A stretch of DNA of 64,000 nt from Duganella sp. BJB480. GTDB taxonomy: Bacteria > Pseudomonadota > Gammaproteobacteria > Burkholderiales > Burkholderiaceae_D. The notes under the pieces were generated by a model that was not told the origin of the DNA, ran no database searches, and was given only the letters and a program-made list of their open reading frames with translations. How positions within the stretch are numbered: the first letter of the stretch is position 1; each line of letters starts with the position of its first letter. Positions 49,049-57,613 of the stretch are shown piece by piece. The position numbers and the translations under genes were made by a program. The stretch is taken from NCBI GenBank assembly GCA_003416985.1, contig QVIN01000006.1, positions 186,001 to 250,000 of the forward strand, written 5' to 3'.

Positions 49049-49423
49049 ATGCGTATTGGAGAAATTGCGTCGCGGGCCGGCGTGTCGCGCGACACGGTGC
49101 GGTTCTATGAACGCATGGGTCTGCTCAACGAGGCGGCCCAGCCGCATCTGAGCAACAACTACAAGGAGTATTCGGCGCTGGCCTTGCGGCGCATCGAGCT
49201 CATCACGCACGCCAAGGCGCTGGGATTCACGCTGAAGGAGATCGCCGATGTGATCGGCGCCTGGGAGCAGCAGGCGCTGGCGCCGAGCGAAAAGCGTTTG
49301 CTGATCCGCGAAAAAATTCGTGAGGTGGAGAACAAGGCGCACTCGCTGGCCGTGCTGCGCGTCGCGCTGTCCGAAGCGTTGGACAAGGTGGAAAGCGGCT
49401 GCAGCGACGAACTGCCGGCTTAG
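49049..49423 (+). CDS. MerR-family transcriptional regulator
   Basis: A 124-residue regulator. The N-terminal HTH-wing is RIGEIASRAGVSRDTVRFYE followed by RMGLL and YSALALRRIELITHAKALGF, then a coiled coil (KRLLIREKIREVENKAHSLA). One Cys in ESGCSDELPA at the end does not form a metal site like CueR, so a small molecule or redox signal is more likely. I chose the ATG at 49049 after GGGAAGCGG. The stop overlaps the convergent DUF3820 stop by 4 bases. Confidence 0.9.
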   Translation: MRIGEIASRAGVSRDTVRFYERMGLLNEAAQPHLSNNYKEYSALALRRIELITHAKALGFTLKEIADVIGAWEQQALAPSEKRLLIREKIREVENKAHSLAVLRVALSEALDKVESGCSDELPA

Positions 49424-49641
49424 CGCGGCCTGGCCTGGCGCAGCGGATCGAGCAGGCTGCGCAGGTCGTTATGGTCGAGCTCATACATCAGCGCGATCAG
49501 GCCGCCCAGTTCGCCTGAAGGAAAGCCCTCGCGCGCGAACCAGCCCAGGTAGTGGCCGGGCAGGTCGGCGATGACGCGGCCTTTGTATTTACCGTAAGGC
49601 ATTTCACGCGTCAGCAGCAGGGCAAGTTTTTCGGAATTCAT
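49420..49641 (-). CDS. DUF3820-like small protein
   Basis: A 73-residue protein: MNSEKLALLLTREMPYGKYK, then GRVIADLPGHYLGWF and a C-terminal IALMYELDHNDLRSLLDPL, as in DUF3820 proteins, sometimes described as quorum-sensing-regulated virulence-factor-like. The MPYGKYKG motif is the family core. The function is unknown. It is convergent with and overlaps the MerR gene by 4 bases; the start ATG at 49641 lacks a clear ribosome site. Confidence 0.75.
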   Translation of the reverse strand: MNSEKLALLLTREMPYGKYKGRVIADLPGHYLGWFAREGFPSGELGGLIALMYELDHNDLRSLLDPLRQARPR

Positions 49642-49706
49642 CGTGGAGGGGCGGTACAATCGGGTTGCTATTTTAACTATCTTAACTCTGGCCGAAAAGG
49701 ACTGTC

Positions 49707-50048
49707 ATGTCATTCAAATCCGTTTTGCTTCTTTGCGCACTGGCCGCGCCCATGATAGCGCAGGCCGATCCGCAGCCCATCCCCGCTGCCAAGCGCGCCT
49801 ACGTCGGCGACTGGAAGGGCAAGGACATGGAACTCAACATCGAAGCCAGCGGCAAGCTGCACTACAAGCGCAACCAGCCGGGCAAGAACCTCGACCTCAA
49901 CGTCGATATCCTCGATTTCAATGGCGATAACTTCGACGTCGGCGTCGGCATCCTGCGCAGCACCTTCGTCGTCACCCAGCCGCCGCACCTGCAGGACAAG
50001 AAGATGAAAATGACCGTGGACGGTGTCGAATTGACCAAGGCAGAATGA
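49707..50048 (+). CDS. Small secreted protein of unknown function
   Basis: A 113-residue exported protein: signal peptide ending near AQA (residue 20), then RAYVGDWKGKDMELNIEASG and a beta-rich mature part with alternating hydrophobic residues (VDILDFNGDNFDVGVGILRS). It looks like a lipocalin-like or single-domain beta protein, but no family can be named. It is a single gene, divergent from the DUF3820 gene and 103 bases before the MFS gene. Confidence 0.7.
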   Translation: MSFKSVLLLCALAAPMIAQADPQPIPAAKRAYVGDWKGKDMELNIEASGKLHYKRNQPGKNLDLNVDILDFNGDNFDVGVGILRSTFVVTQPPHLQDKKMKMTVDGVELTKAE

Positions 50049-50151
50049 TTATTTTTGCTTCCGGGGCAAATATCATTGCCACTTTCGTGTCTGTTTCTCA
50101 GTAAAGAAAATCCCGATACTGCATGACATTAACTTTTCAGGAGTGAATGTC

Positions 50152-51363
50152 ATGCCTATTGCCTTGCTGGCGCTGACCATCAGCGCGTTTGCCATCGGGA
50201 CCACCGAGTTTGTCATAGTCGGCCTGCTGCCGACCATCGCCGCCGATCTGGGCGTGAACCTGCCATCGGCCGGCCTGCTGGTCAGCCTGTACGCCTTGGG
50301 CGTGGCCGTCGGCGCGCCGGTGCTGACCGCGCTCACCGGCAAGGTCCCGCGCAAGATGCTGCTGGTGTCGCTGATGGTGCTGTTCACCGTCGGCAATCTG
50401 CTGGCGTGGAAGGCGCCCGGCTACGAATCGCTGGTGGCCGCGCGCATCCTCACCGGCCTGGCGCATGGCGTGTTCTTCTCGATTGGCTCGACCATCGCCA
50501 CCTCGCTGGTGCCGAAGGAAAAGGCCGCCAGCGCGATCGCCATCATGTTCACCGGCCTGACCGTGGCGCTGGTGACCGGCGTGCCGCTGGGTACCTTCAT
50601 CGGCCAGCATTTCGGCTGGCGCGAGACCTTCCTGGCCGTGTCCGCGCTGGGCGTGCTGGCGTTTATCGGCAGCCTGCTGTTCGTGCCGTCGACCATCAAG
50701 CACAGCAAGCCCGCCTCGCTGCTGCAACAGGTGAAGGTGTTGGGCGAGCCGCGCCTGCTGCTGGTGTATGCGATCACCGCGCTCGGTTATGGCGGTTCGT
50801 TCACGGCCTTCACCTACCTGGCGCCTATCCTGCAGGACATCACCGGCTTCGGCGCCAACACGGTCGGCCTGGTGATGCTGGTGTACGGCGTGTCCGTCGC
50901 GGTGGGCAATATCTGGGGCGGCAGGCTGGCCGACAAGCGCGGCCCGGTCGGCGCGCTGAAGATCATCTTCCTCGGCCTGGCCGCCGTGCTGTTCGTGCTG
51001 AGCTTTGCGGCGCCGTACAAATGGCTGGTGCTGGCGACCGTGCTGCTGTGGGGCGCGGTGGCCTTCGGCAACGTCGCCGGCCTGCAAGTGTATGTGGTGC
51101 GGCAGGCCGAGCACTTCACGCCGCGCGCCGTCGATGTGGCCTCGGGCTTGAACATCGCCGCCTTCAACGTCGGCATCGCCGGCGGCGCCTGGGGCGGCGG
51201 CCTGATCGTCGATCATCTCGGCCTGGTGCATACCGGCTGGGCTGGTGGACTGATCGTGCTGGGCGCGCTGGGCCTGACCGCGCTCAGCGGCCGCCTGGAC
51301 CGGCTCGATCCGCGTCCCGCCGGCGCGGGCGGCGAGAAATCCATCCACGCCGTCGCCCACTAA
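50152..51363 (+). CDS. MFS transporter, DHA1 (AraJ/YdhP-like)
   Basis: A 403-residue inner-membrane protein with 12 helices. It begins PIALLALTISAFAIGTTEFV and has GLLPTIAADLGVNLPSAGLL and, at helix 5, VTGVPLGTFIGQHFGWRETF, typical of the sugar-efflux/arabinose-inducible AraJ and YdhP group. The substrate is unknown. I chose the ATG at 50152, 8 bases after AGGAG; a GTG at 50143 would add three residues. A strong GC hairpin follows the stop. Confidence 0.88.
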   Translation: MPIALLALTISAFAIGTTEFVIVGLLPTIAADLGVNLPSAGLLVSLYALGVAVGAPVLTALTGKVPRKMLLVSLMVLFTVGNLLAWKAPGYESLVAARILTGLAHGVFFSIGSTIATSLVPKEKAASAIAIMFTGLTVALVTGVPLGTFIGQHFGWRETFLAVSALGVLAFIGSLLFVPSTIKHSKPASLLQQVKVLGEPRLLLVYAITALGYGGSFTAFTYLAPILQDITGFGANTVGLVMLVYGVSVAVGNIWGGRLADKRGPVGALKIIFLGLAAVLFVLSFAAPYKWLVLATVLLWGAVAFGNVAGLQVYVVRQAEHFTPRAVDVASGLNIAAFNVGIAGGAWGGGLIVDHLGLVHTGWAGGLIVLGALGLTALSGRLDRLDPRPAGAGGEKSIHAVAH

Positions 51364-51371
51364 AACAGGGG

Positions 51372-51398
51372 ACCGGCCGCGCGGCGGGCGCGGCCGGT
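51372..51398 (+). terminator. GC-rich hairpin after the MFS gene
   Basis: ACCGGCCGCGC (51372-51382) and GCGCGGCCGGT (51388-51398) form a perfect 11-bp stem with a 5-base loop, 9 bases after the MFS stop. There is no T-run, so it may act as a 3' stabiliser or a weak terminator. Confidence 0.4.
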
Positions 51399-51436
51399 GT
51401 ATATTGGCGGCGAATTGAATCATTGGATCGCCCCTC

Positions 51437-52882
51437 ATGTCTGCTGTTTCCCTGTTCTGCCTGGTCTTCGCCTATTTCGCCTTGCTGCTGCTGGTGGCCT
51501 GGCGTACCTCCCGCAACGCCACCAACGACAGCTTCTTCATCGGCAACAAGCGCAGCAACTGGATGCTGGTCGCGTTCGGGATGGTCGGCACCACGCTGAG
51601 CGGCGTCACCTTCGTCAGCGTGCCCGGCGCCATCGGCCGCGACGGCTTCGGCTACCTGCAGGTGATACTGGGCTACGTGCTGGGCTACATCGCCGTCGCC
51701 TACATCCTGCTGCCGCTGTACTACCGCCTGAAGCTGACCTCGATCTATACCTACCTCGAGCAGCGCCTTGGCCCGAGCTCCTACCGGAGCGGCGCCGCCT
51801 TCTTCATCCTGTCGCGCACGCTGAGCGCGTCGGCGCGGCTGTACCTGGTGGTGAACATCCTGCAGGCGGCCATCCTCGACAGCCTGGGCGTGCCGTTCTG
51901 GCTGACCACGCTGGCCATCCTGGCCATGATCCTGATGTACACCTACCAGGGCGGCGTCAAGACCATCGTCTGGACCGACATGCTGCAAACCGCCGGCATG
52001 CTGCTGGGCCTGGCGGTCTGCGCCGGCTGGCTGCTGGGCCAGATGCACCTGAGCCTGCCCGACAGCCTGGCCGCGATGGACGCGCGCGGCCTGACGCACG
52101 TGGTCACCACCTCGATCGACAGTCCCGCCTATTTCTGGAAGCAGGTGCTGGCCGGCTTCTTCATCGTGCTGGCGATGACCGGCATGGACCAGGAGATCAT
52201 GCAGAAGAACATCTCGGTCCAGACGCTGCGCGATTCGCAGAAGAACATGCTGCTGCTGACCGTGGTGCTGACCGGCGTGCTGCTGCTGTTCATGTTCCTC
52301 GGCGGCCTGCTGCACCTGTACGCGCCCACGGTGGGCCTGGCGGCGTCCGGCGACAAGCTGTTCCCGGCCGTGGTGATGCAGCACATGCCGGCCGCCGTGC
52401 AGCTGGTCTTCTTCATCGGCCTGGTGTCGGCGCTATTCCCCAGCGCGGACGGCGCTATGACCGCGCTGACCTCGTCCTTCTGCATCGATATCCTCGGCAT
52501 GCAGCGCCGTACCGACCTGCCGGAAGCGGCCAAGGTACGCCTGCGCCACCGCGTCCACCTGGCTTTCTGCGCGATCTTCCTGCTGCTGGTGCTGCTGTTC
52601 AAATGGGTGGGCAACGCCAGCATGATCGGCCTTGTGCTGAAGCTGACCGGCTATACCTATGGTCCGTTGCTCGGCCTGTTCGCCTTCGGCATCCTGACCC
52701 GCCGCGCCGTGCGCGACCGCTGGGTGCCGCTGGTCGCGCTGGCCGGTCCTGTGTTGTGCTACGTCATTGATTCCAATCAGAAATTGCTCTTCGGCAGCTA
52801 CCGTTTGGGCCTGGAGCTGCTTATCATGAACGGATTGCTGGTGTTTGCCGGGCTGCTGCTGATTTCTAAACCGAGACAGTAA
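51437..52882 (+). CDS. Sodium:solute symporter, SSS family
   Basis: A 481-residue membrane protein with about 13 helices of the SSS (SLC5-like) family. It has the early SSS pattern RTSRNATNDSFFIGNKRSNW followed by GMVGTTLSGVTFVSVPG, and TYQGGVKTIVWTDMLQ near helix 5, a typical family segment. It would import a sugar, amino acid or other solute with sodium; the substrate cannot be told from sequence. The ATG at 51437 starts the first helix (SAVSLFCLVFAYFALLLLVA). Nothing beside it names the substrate. Confidence 0.9.
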   Translation: MSAVSLFCLVFAYFALLLLVAWRTSRNATNDSFFIGNKRSNWMLVAFGMVGTTLSGVTFVSVPGAIGRDGFGYLQVILGYVLGYIAVAYILLPLYYRLKLTSIYTYLEQRLGPSSYRSGAAFFILSRTLSASARLYLVVNILQAAILDSLGVPFWLTTLAILAMILMYTYQGGVKTIVWTDMLQTAGMLLGLAVCAGWLLGQMHLSLPDSLAAMDARGLTHVVTTSIDSPAYFWKQVLAGFFIVLAMTGMDQEIMQKNISVQTLRDSQKNMLLLTVVLTGVLLLFMFLGGLLHLYAPTVGLAASGDKLFPAVVMQHMPAAVQLVFFIGLVSALFPSADGAMTALTSSFCIDILGMQRRTDLPEAAKVRLRHRVHLAFCAIFLLLVLLFKWVGNASMIGLVLKLTGYTYGPLLGLFAFGILTRRAVRDRWVPLVALAGPVLCYVIDSNQKLLFGSYRLGLELLIMNGLLVFAGLLLISKPRQ

Positions 52883-52931
52883 CGTTGGCATGCAGTATCA
52901 TTCTTGTAACACCTAATCAACTGGAGTACTA

Positions 52932-54815
52932 ATGAGCAGATCCCCGTTTTCCTACATTCGCAGCGGATTCGCCTTCTTCTGGCGGGCGCTGGACACCGGC
53001 CGCCGCACGGTCCTGAACCTGCTGTTCCTGTTCGTGCTGATCGTGCTGGGATACGCGATCTTCTTCGGCGGCGCCAAGCCGCTGGCGCCCAAGACCACGC
53101 TGGTGCTGAACCTGAAGGGCCAGCTGGTCGAACAGTCCGCCTCCAATGCGCGCGACGCGCTGCTGACCAGCGTGCGCGGCGGCGAGAACCACAAGATGAT
53201 GCAACTGCGCGACGTGCTGTCCGTGCTGGAGACGGCCGCCAAGGATCCCGAGATCACCGGCGCCGTGCTGTTGACCGACGAGATGGAAGGCGGCGGCCAG
53301 GCCATGCTGCGTGAAGTGGCGGCCGGCATCGACCGCTTCAAGGCGTCCGGCAAGCCGGTGGTGGCCTGGGGTTCGAGCTACGACCAGCGCCAGTACCTGC
53401 TGGCCGCGCATGCCAGCGAGGTGTACCTGCACCCGATGGGCATGGTGCTGCTGGAAGGCTTCGGCCGCTATCGCAACTACTACCGCGACGCGCTCGACAA
53501 GCTGGGCGTGACGGTCAACCTGCTGCGCGTGGGCACCTACAAGAGCTTCGGCGAGCCGTACATCGCCAACGGCCCATCGCCGGCCGCGGTCGAGGCGGAG
53601 GCTTACCTGAACAATGCGCTGTGGGCTTCCTACACCGGCGACGTCGAGAAGGCGCGCAAGCTGCCGGAAGGCCAGGTCATGAAGACCATCAACGACCTGC
53701 CGGCCCAGGTGGCCGCCGTCAACGGCGACCTGGCCAAGCTGACGCTGTCGGTCAAGCTGGTCGACGGCCTGAAAACCAAGGACGAAGTCCGCGAGATGAT
53801 GATCAAGCGCGGCGCGCTCGACGCCGAAGGCAAGAGCTTCCGCCAGATCAGCTTTGACGACTACCTGGCCCGCGTCCACACCAAGCTGACCGGCGACGCC
53901 ATCGGCGTGGTGGTGGCGCAGGGCGAGATCAGCGACGGCAGCACCGGTCCCGGCGCCATCGGCGGCGATTCGACCTCCAAGCTGATACGCGCCGCGCGCG
54001 AGGACGACCATATCAAGGCCGTGGTGCTGCGCGTCGATTCGCCTGGCGGCAGCGCCTTCGCCTCGGAGCTGATCCGCCGCGAGCTGGAACTGACCCGCGC
54101 TGCCGGCAAGCCGGTGGTGGTCTCGATGGGTAACGTCGCAGCGTCCGGCGGCTACTGGATTTCGATGTCGTCCGATGAAGTGATCGCCGAGCCGACCACC
54201 ATCACCGGCTCGATCGGCGTGTTCGCCATCCTGCCGACCGCCGACAAGGTGATCGACAAGCTGGGCATCCACACCGCCGGTCAGCCGACCACGTGGCTGG
54301 GCGACGCCGGCAATCCACTGCGTCCGCTGGACCCGCGCTTCGGCCAAGTGATCCAGGGCAGCATCAACCACGTCTACGCCGAGTTCACCGGCCGCGCGGC
54401 CAAGGCCCGCAAGACCACGCCGGAGAAGATCGACGTCGTGGCGCAGGGCCGCGTATGGACCGGCGCGCAGGCCAAGGAGCGCGGCCTGGTCGACACGCTG
54501 GGCAGCTACAACGACGCGCTGAAATCGGCCGCCAAGCGCGCCAAGCTGACCGACTACCGCGTGGTCTACATCGAACGCGAAACCAGCAAGTTCGATCGCC
54601 TGATCGAAATGGTGGGCGGTTCGGCGGCGCATGCGGTGGCCCAATCGGTGACGCAGGCCGTCGGCGCGGAGCTCAAGCTAGGCGTGGCCGCCAGCACCGG
54701 CCTGCCGCCCAACGCGGCCTCCGGCATCGTCAACGACCTGGGTTGGCTGTCGGAGATCACGACGGCGCACAAGCCGTTCACCGCGATCACGCACTGCCTG
54801 TGCGAATCGCCGTGA
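52932..54815 (+). CDS. sppA: Signal peptide peptidase SppA, 67-kDa type
   Basis: A 627-residue inner-membrane protease that degrades cleaved signal peptides. One N-terminal membrane segment (about residues 29-48, NLLFLFVLIVLGYAIFFGG) is followed by two S49 domains. The catalytic lysine is likely in VGTYKSFGEPY of the N-terminal domain and the serine in GNVAASGGYWIS of the C-terminal domain, preceded by RVDSPGGSAFASELI. The length is right for the long SppA form. It is a single gene; the stop is 30 bases before the convergent kinase gene. Confidence 0.95.
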   Translation: MSRSPFSYIRSGFAFFWRALDTGRRTVLNLLFLFVLIVLGYAIFFGGAKPLAPKTTLVLNLKGQLVEQSASNARDALLTSVRGGENHKMMQLRDVLSVLETAAKDPEITGAVLLTDEMEGGGQAMLREVAAGIDRFKASGKPVVAWGSSYDQRQYLLAAHASEVYLHPMGMVLLEGFGRYRNYYRDALDKLGVTVNLLRVGTYKSFGEPYIANGPSPAAVEAEAYLNNALWASYTGDVEKARKLPEGQVMKTINDLPAQVAAVNGDLAKLTLSVKLVDGLKTKDEVREMMIKRGALDAEGKSFRQISFDDYLARVHTKLTGDAIGVVVAQGEISDGSTGPGAIGGDSTSKLIRAAREDDHIKAVVLRVDSPGGSAFASELIRRELELTRAAGKPVVVSMGNVAASGGYWISMSSDEVIAEPTTITGSIGVFAILPTADKVIDKLGIHTAGQPTTWLGDAGNPLRPLDPRFGQVIQGSINHVYAEFTGRAAKARKTTPEKIDVVAQGRVWTGAQAKERGLVDTLGSYNDALKSAAKRAKLTDYRVVYIERETSKFDRLIEMVGGSAAHAVAQSVTQAVGAELKLGVAASTGLPPNAASGIVNDLGWLSEITTAHKPFTAITHCLCESP

Positions 54816-54844
54816 CGTGAACGCGGTCGCTGGCTATGGCGCCG

Positions 54845-56116
54845 TCATTTCGGCGCTGCCGCCAGCGGTAGCGTAATCTCGAAGCTGCCGCGGCCATCGG
54901 GCATCGGCACGCAGCGGGCCTCGCCGCCGTGGCGGCGGGCGATCTGGCGCACCAGCGCCAGACCGAGGCCCGCACCGCTGTTGTCGCGCGTGCCGCGACG
55001 GCGGTAGAACGGCTCGAACACCCGCTCGAATTCCTCTTCCGGTATCCCCGGACCACTATCCCAGACCGTCAACGTGGCCTTGCGCTCGTCGCAGGTGATG
55101 GTGACGTGCGCCGGCGCCACGCCGTGGCGGCGCGCGTTCTCCAGCAGGTTGCGCAGCAGCCGGCGCAGCAGGCGCGGATCGCCCTGCATTACGGCGGAGG
55201 CGCCGTTGAGCACCGCGTCGTCGTAGCGCGCGCATTCTTCCGCGGCCAGCGCCAACAGGTCCAGTTCCTCCAGCTCCGCGTTGTCGTGCGTGGCGCCCAG
55301 GCGGCTGGCCAGCAGGATCTCGTCCAGCAGGTCGTTCAACTCGGCGATGTCCTGTTCCAGGCCGGCGCGGCGCTTCGGATCGACGCCGTCCTTGATCAGC
55401 TCCAGCGCCAGGCGGATGCGCGCCAGCGGCGTGCGCAGCTCGTGCGAGGCGTTGGCCAGCAGCGTCTTGTGTGCGCCCACCAGTTGTTCGATCTGGTCGG
55501 CGGCGCGGTTGAAGCTCTGCGCCAGCCTCGCGATTTCGTCCTTGCCCTCGACCGGCACGCGCGCCGTCAGGTCGCCGGCGCCCAGCGACTCCACGCCTTG
55601 CTGCAGGCGTTCCAGGCGCTTGGTCAGACGCCGCACCAGCGGGAAGGCGGCGATGCCGATGGCCAGCGCGAGCAGCAGCAGGGCGTTGTGCAGCATGGCC
55701 TTGGGCCGCGTGAAGCCCAGCGGCTCGCTGGACAGCAGGCGGCGGCCGTCCGGCAGGCGCACATAGGATTCCGGCGGCGGGCCGCCCATCTCGTGCTGCC
55801 GCCAGCGGTGGCCGGGGATGGGCGCGCCGATCACGGCCAGCGGTTCCCAGTTGCGGCTGTAGAGCGTCATGCGCGCACCGAGGCCGGCGGCCATGTGCTC
55901 CAGCGCGGCCTGCTGCGCGGCCGGTGGGGCGTCGGCCGGCGCCAGCGCGTTCTGGATCACCATCGCCAGCGTGGCGTTGGAGCGCTCCAGCGGTCCGCCG
56001 CTGCGGTTCCACACCATCACCACGGCCAGCGCGAACAGCAGAAGGCTGACCAGCAAGGCCACGTAGAAGCGGAAGTAAAGGCGCGGCAGGCCCCAGCTGA
56101 AGCGCGGGGCGGCCAT
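54845..56116 (-). CDS. Sensor histidine kinase, CpxA/EnvZ-like
   Basis: A 423-residue kinase. Membrane segments at about residues 16-36 and 142-162 frame a short periplasmic domain of about 105 residues. HAMP follows, then HisKA with LLANASHELRTPLARIR, and HATPase_c with NLLENARRHG, WDSGPGIPEEE and GAGLGLALVRQIARRHGG. It overlaps the response regulator stop by one base. With a Spy/CpxP-like gene upstream in the same operon it fits an envelope-stress sensor of the Cpx type. Confidence 0.93.
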   Translation of the reverse strand: MAAPRFSWGLPRLYFRFYVALLVSLLLFALAVVMVWNRSGGPLERSNATLAMVIQNALAPADAPPAAQQAALEHMAAGLGARMTLYSRNWEPLAVIGAPIPGHRWRQHEMGGPPPESYVRLPDGRRLLSSEPLGFTRPKAMLHNALLLLALAIGIAAFPLVRRLTKRLERLQQGVESLGAGDLTARVPVEGKDEIARLAQSFNRAADQIEQLVGAHKTLLANASHELRTPLARIRLALELIKDGVDPKRRAGLEQDIAELNDLLDEILLASRLGATHDNAELEELDLLALAAEECARYDDAVLNGASAVMQGDPRLLRRLLRNLLENARRHGVAPAHVTITCDERKATLTVWDSGPGIPEEEFERVFEPFYRRRGTRDNSGAGLGLALVRQIARRHGGEARCVPMPDGRGSFEITLPLAAAPK

Positions 56117-56838
56117 CAGTCCTGCACCTTGGCGAACAGGTAGCCGGCGCCGCGCACGGTGATGATGCGGCGCGGTTTCTTGGGATCGTCCTCGACGGCG
56201 GCGCGGATGCGCGACATGTGGACGTCGATCGAGCGGTCGAAGGCTTCCATCGCTTCGCCCTTGAGCAGCTCCATCAGGCTGTCCCGCGACAGCACGCGGC
56301 CGGCGTGGCGGGCCAGCACCAGCAGCAGGTCGAACTGGTAGGAGGTCAGCTCGCAGGGCGCGCCGTCCAGCCGCGCGGCGTGGGCGGCCGGATCGATCTC
56401 CAGCCGGCCGAAGCGCAGGAACTCGGCGGCGTGTTGCGGGGTATTGTCCGGCTGGTGGCGGTGCTCGACGCGGCGGCGCAGGATGGCGCGCACGCGGGCC
56501 AGCAGCTCGCGCGGTTCGAATGGCTTGGGCAGGTAATCGTCGGCGCCGATTTCCAGGCCGATGATGCGGTCGATGGCGTCGCCGCGCGCGGTCAGCATCA
56601 GCACGGGAATGTCGGACACGGCGCGTAACTGGCGGCAGACATCGAGGCCGTCCATGTCGGGCAGCATCAGGTCAAGAATCACGGCGTCGATGTCGCCGGC
56701 CGCGATGTGCTCCAGCGCCGCGCGGCCGTTGGGCGCGTGCGTGACGCGGAAAGCCGCCTGGCTCAGATACTCGGTGAGCATCTCGGCCAGGCGGGGGTCG
56801 TCTTCGACCAGCAGGATATGGTCAGGCATGGGATTCAT
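56116..56838 (-). CDS. OmpR-family response regulator, CpxR-like
   Basis: A 240-residue regulator. The receiver has HILLVEDDPRLAEML, the phospho-acceptor Asp in AVILDLMLPDMDG, and ADDYLPKPFEPRELLARV; the winged helix ends with RIITVRGAGYLF. A perfect GTAAA-N5-GTAAA site, the CpxR consensus, lies upstream of this operon at 57443-57457, which supports a CpxR-like role. The ATG at 56838 or at 56829 (third residue later) may be used; neither has a good ribosome site. It is followed by the kinase gene with a one-base overlap. Confidence 0.93.
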   Translation of the reverse strand: MNPMPDHILLVEDDPRLAEMLTEYLSQAAFRVTHAPNGRAALEHIAAGDIDAVILDLMLPDMDGLDVCRQLRAVSDIPVLMLTARGDAIDRIIGLEIGADDYLPKPFEPRELLARVRAILRRRVEHRHQPDNTPQHAAEFLRFGRLEIDPAAHAARLDGAPCELTSYQFDLLLVLARHAGRVLSRDSLMELLKGEAMEAFDRSIDVHMSRIRAAVEDDPKKPRRIITVRGAGYLFAKVQD

Positions 56839-56893
56839 GGTTGAGGTTCACGCGGACCATTCTACGGACAGGCGACCGGCTTCACAAGGCGGC

Positions 56894-57364
56894 TTAGCCG
56901 TGATGACCGTGGCGTTCGTGCATCTGGCCCAGGTGGTCCGCCAGCTTCTGGCGCTGCGCCGGCGTAAGGGTATCACCTACGTCTGCCAGCAGCTGCACCA
57001 GGCGCTTGGAGGCCTGGTCGGCCAGCGCCACACCTTGCGCGCGGGTGGCTTCGAGCGCCGCACGGTCAATGGTGGCGGCGGACATCTGCTGCATCACCTG
57101 CTGGTGGATCTGGTGCAGCTGCTCGTGCATAGGCTTGATGTCGGCCATGGCGGCCTTCACCAGCGGCTCGATCCTGGCCTTCTGCGCATCGGTGGCGTCG
57201 ACTTCGACGTACAGGTGCTTGAGCATGCGGTCCATATGGGCGCTGGCGTCGATGGCGGCGTGCGGCCCGCCCATGTGGCGCTCGACGGCGAAGGCGCCGA
57301 CGCCGACGACCAGTGTGGAACCCAGCAGGAATGCGGCGATGGTTTGGCGGTTAAAGATACTCAT
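56894..57364 (-). CDS. Spy/CpxP-like periplasmic protein
   Basis: A 156-residue exported protein with an N-terminal hydrophobic signal (residues 9-27). The mature part is helical with LTxxQ-type motifs: VDATDAQKARIEPLVKAAM and DTLTPAQRQKLADHLGQMHE, and a His-rich tail HERHGHHG that may bind metal. CpxP and Spy are small chaperones or feedback regulators of envelope stress. It precedes the regulator and kinase genes on the same strand by 55 bases. AGGA precedes the ATG. Confidence 0.87.
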   Translation of the reverse strand: MSIFNRQTIAAFLLGSTLVVGVGAFAVERHMGGPHAAIDASAHMDRMLKHLYVEVDATDAQKARIEPLVKAAMADIKPMHEQLHQIHQQVMQQMSAATIDRAALEATRAQGVALADQASKRLVQLLADVGDTLTPAQRQKLADHLGQMHERHGHHG

Positions 57365-57442
57365 GTTCTATCCTCGTTTGGTTGATGTGGGAGACAACGA
57401 GGCCAGTGTGCACGGCCTGCGTGAAGCGGCGATGTCGCGTTC

Positions 57443-57457
57443 GTAAAGATATGTAAA
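57443..57457. promoter_or_regulatory. Perfect CpxR-type box
   Basis: GTAAAGATATGTAAA, that is GTAAA-N5-GTAAA, lies 79 bases before the Spy/CpxP-like start and 157 bases before the adaptor start of the divergent efflux operon. This is the textbook CpxR recognition pattern. The rest of the 249-base gap holds the efflux promoter. Confidence 0.7.
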
Positions 57458-57525
57458 GCGGGATTAACGCAAAGTGCGCAAAGTCCTTGATTTGTAGCGA
57501 GTTTGTAACCGTGGGGGCGAGTGAC

Positions 57526-57554
57526 TTACGGCGGCGGGGTGCCTGTGCTAGAGT
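57526..57554 (+). promoter_or_regulatory. Candidate promoter of the efflux operon
   Basis: TTACGG (57526-57531) and an extended -10 TGCTAGAGT (hexamer TAGAGT at 57549-57554) are 17 bases apart. The -35 is weak, which fits activation by a regulator. The start codon of the adaptor gene is 59 bases further on. Confidence 0.45.
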
Positions 57555-57613
57555 CCACGCATTGATCGCCATGGTGGGTTTGCCATGGACACGCACGCCT
57601 AAAAAGGACAAAG

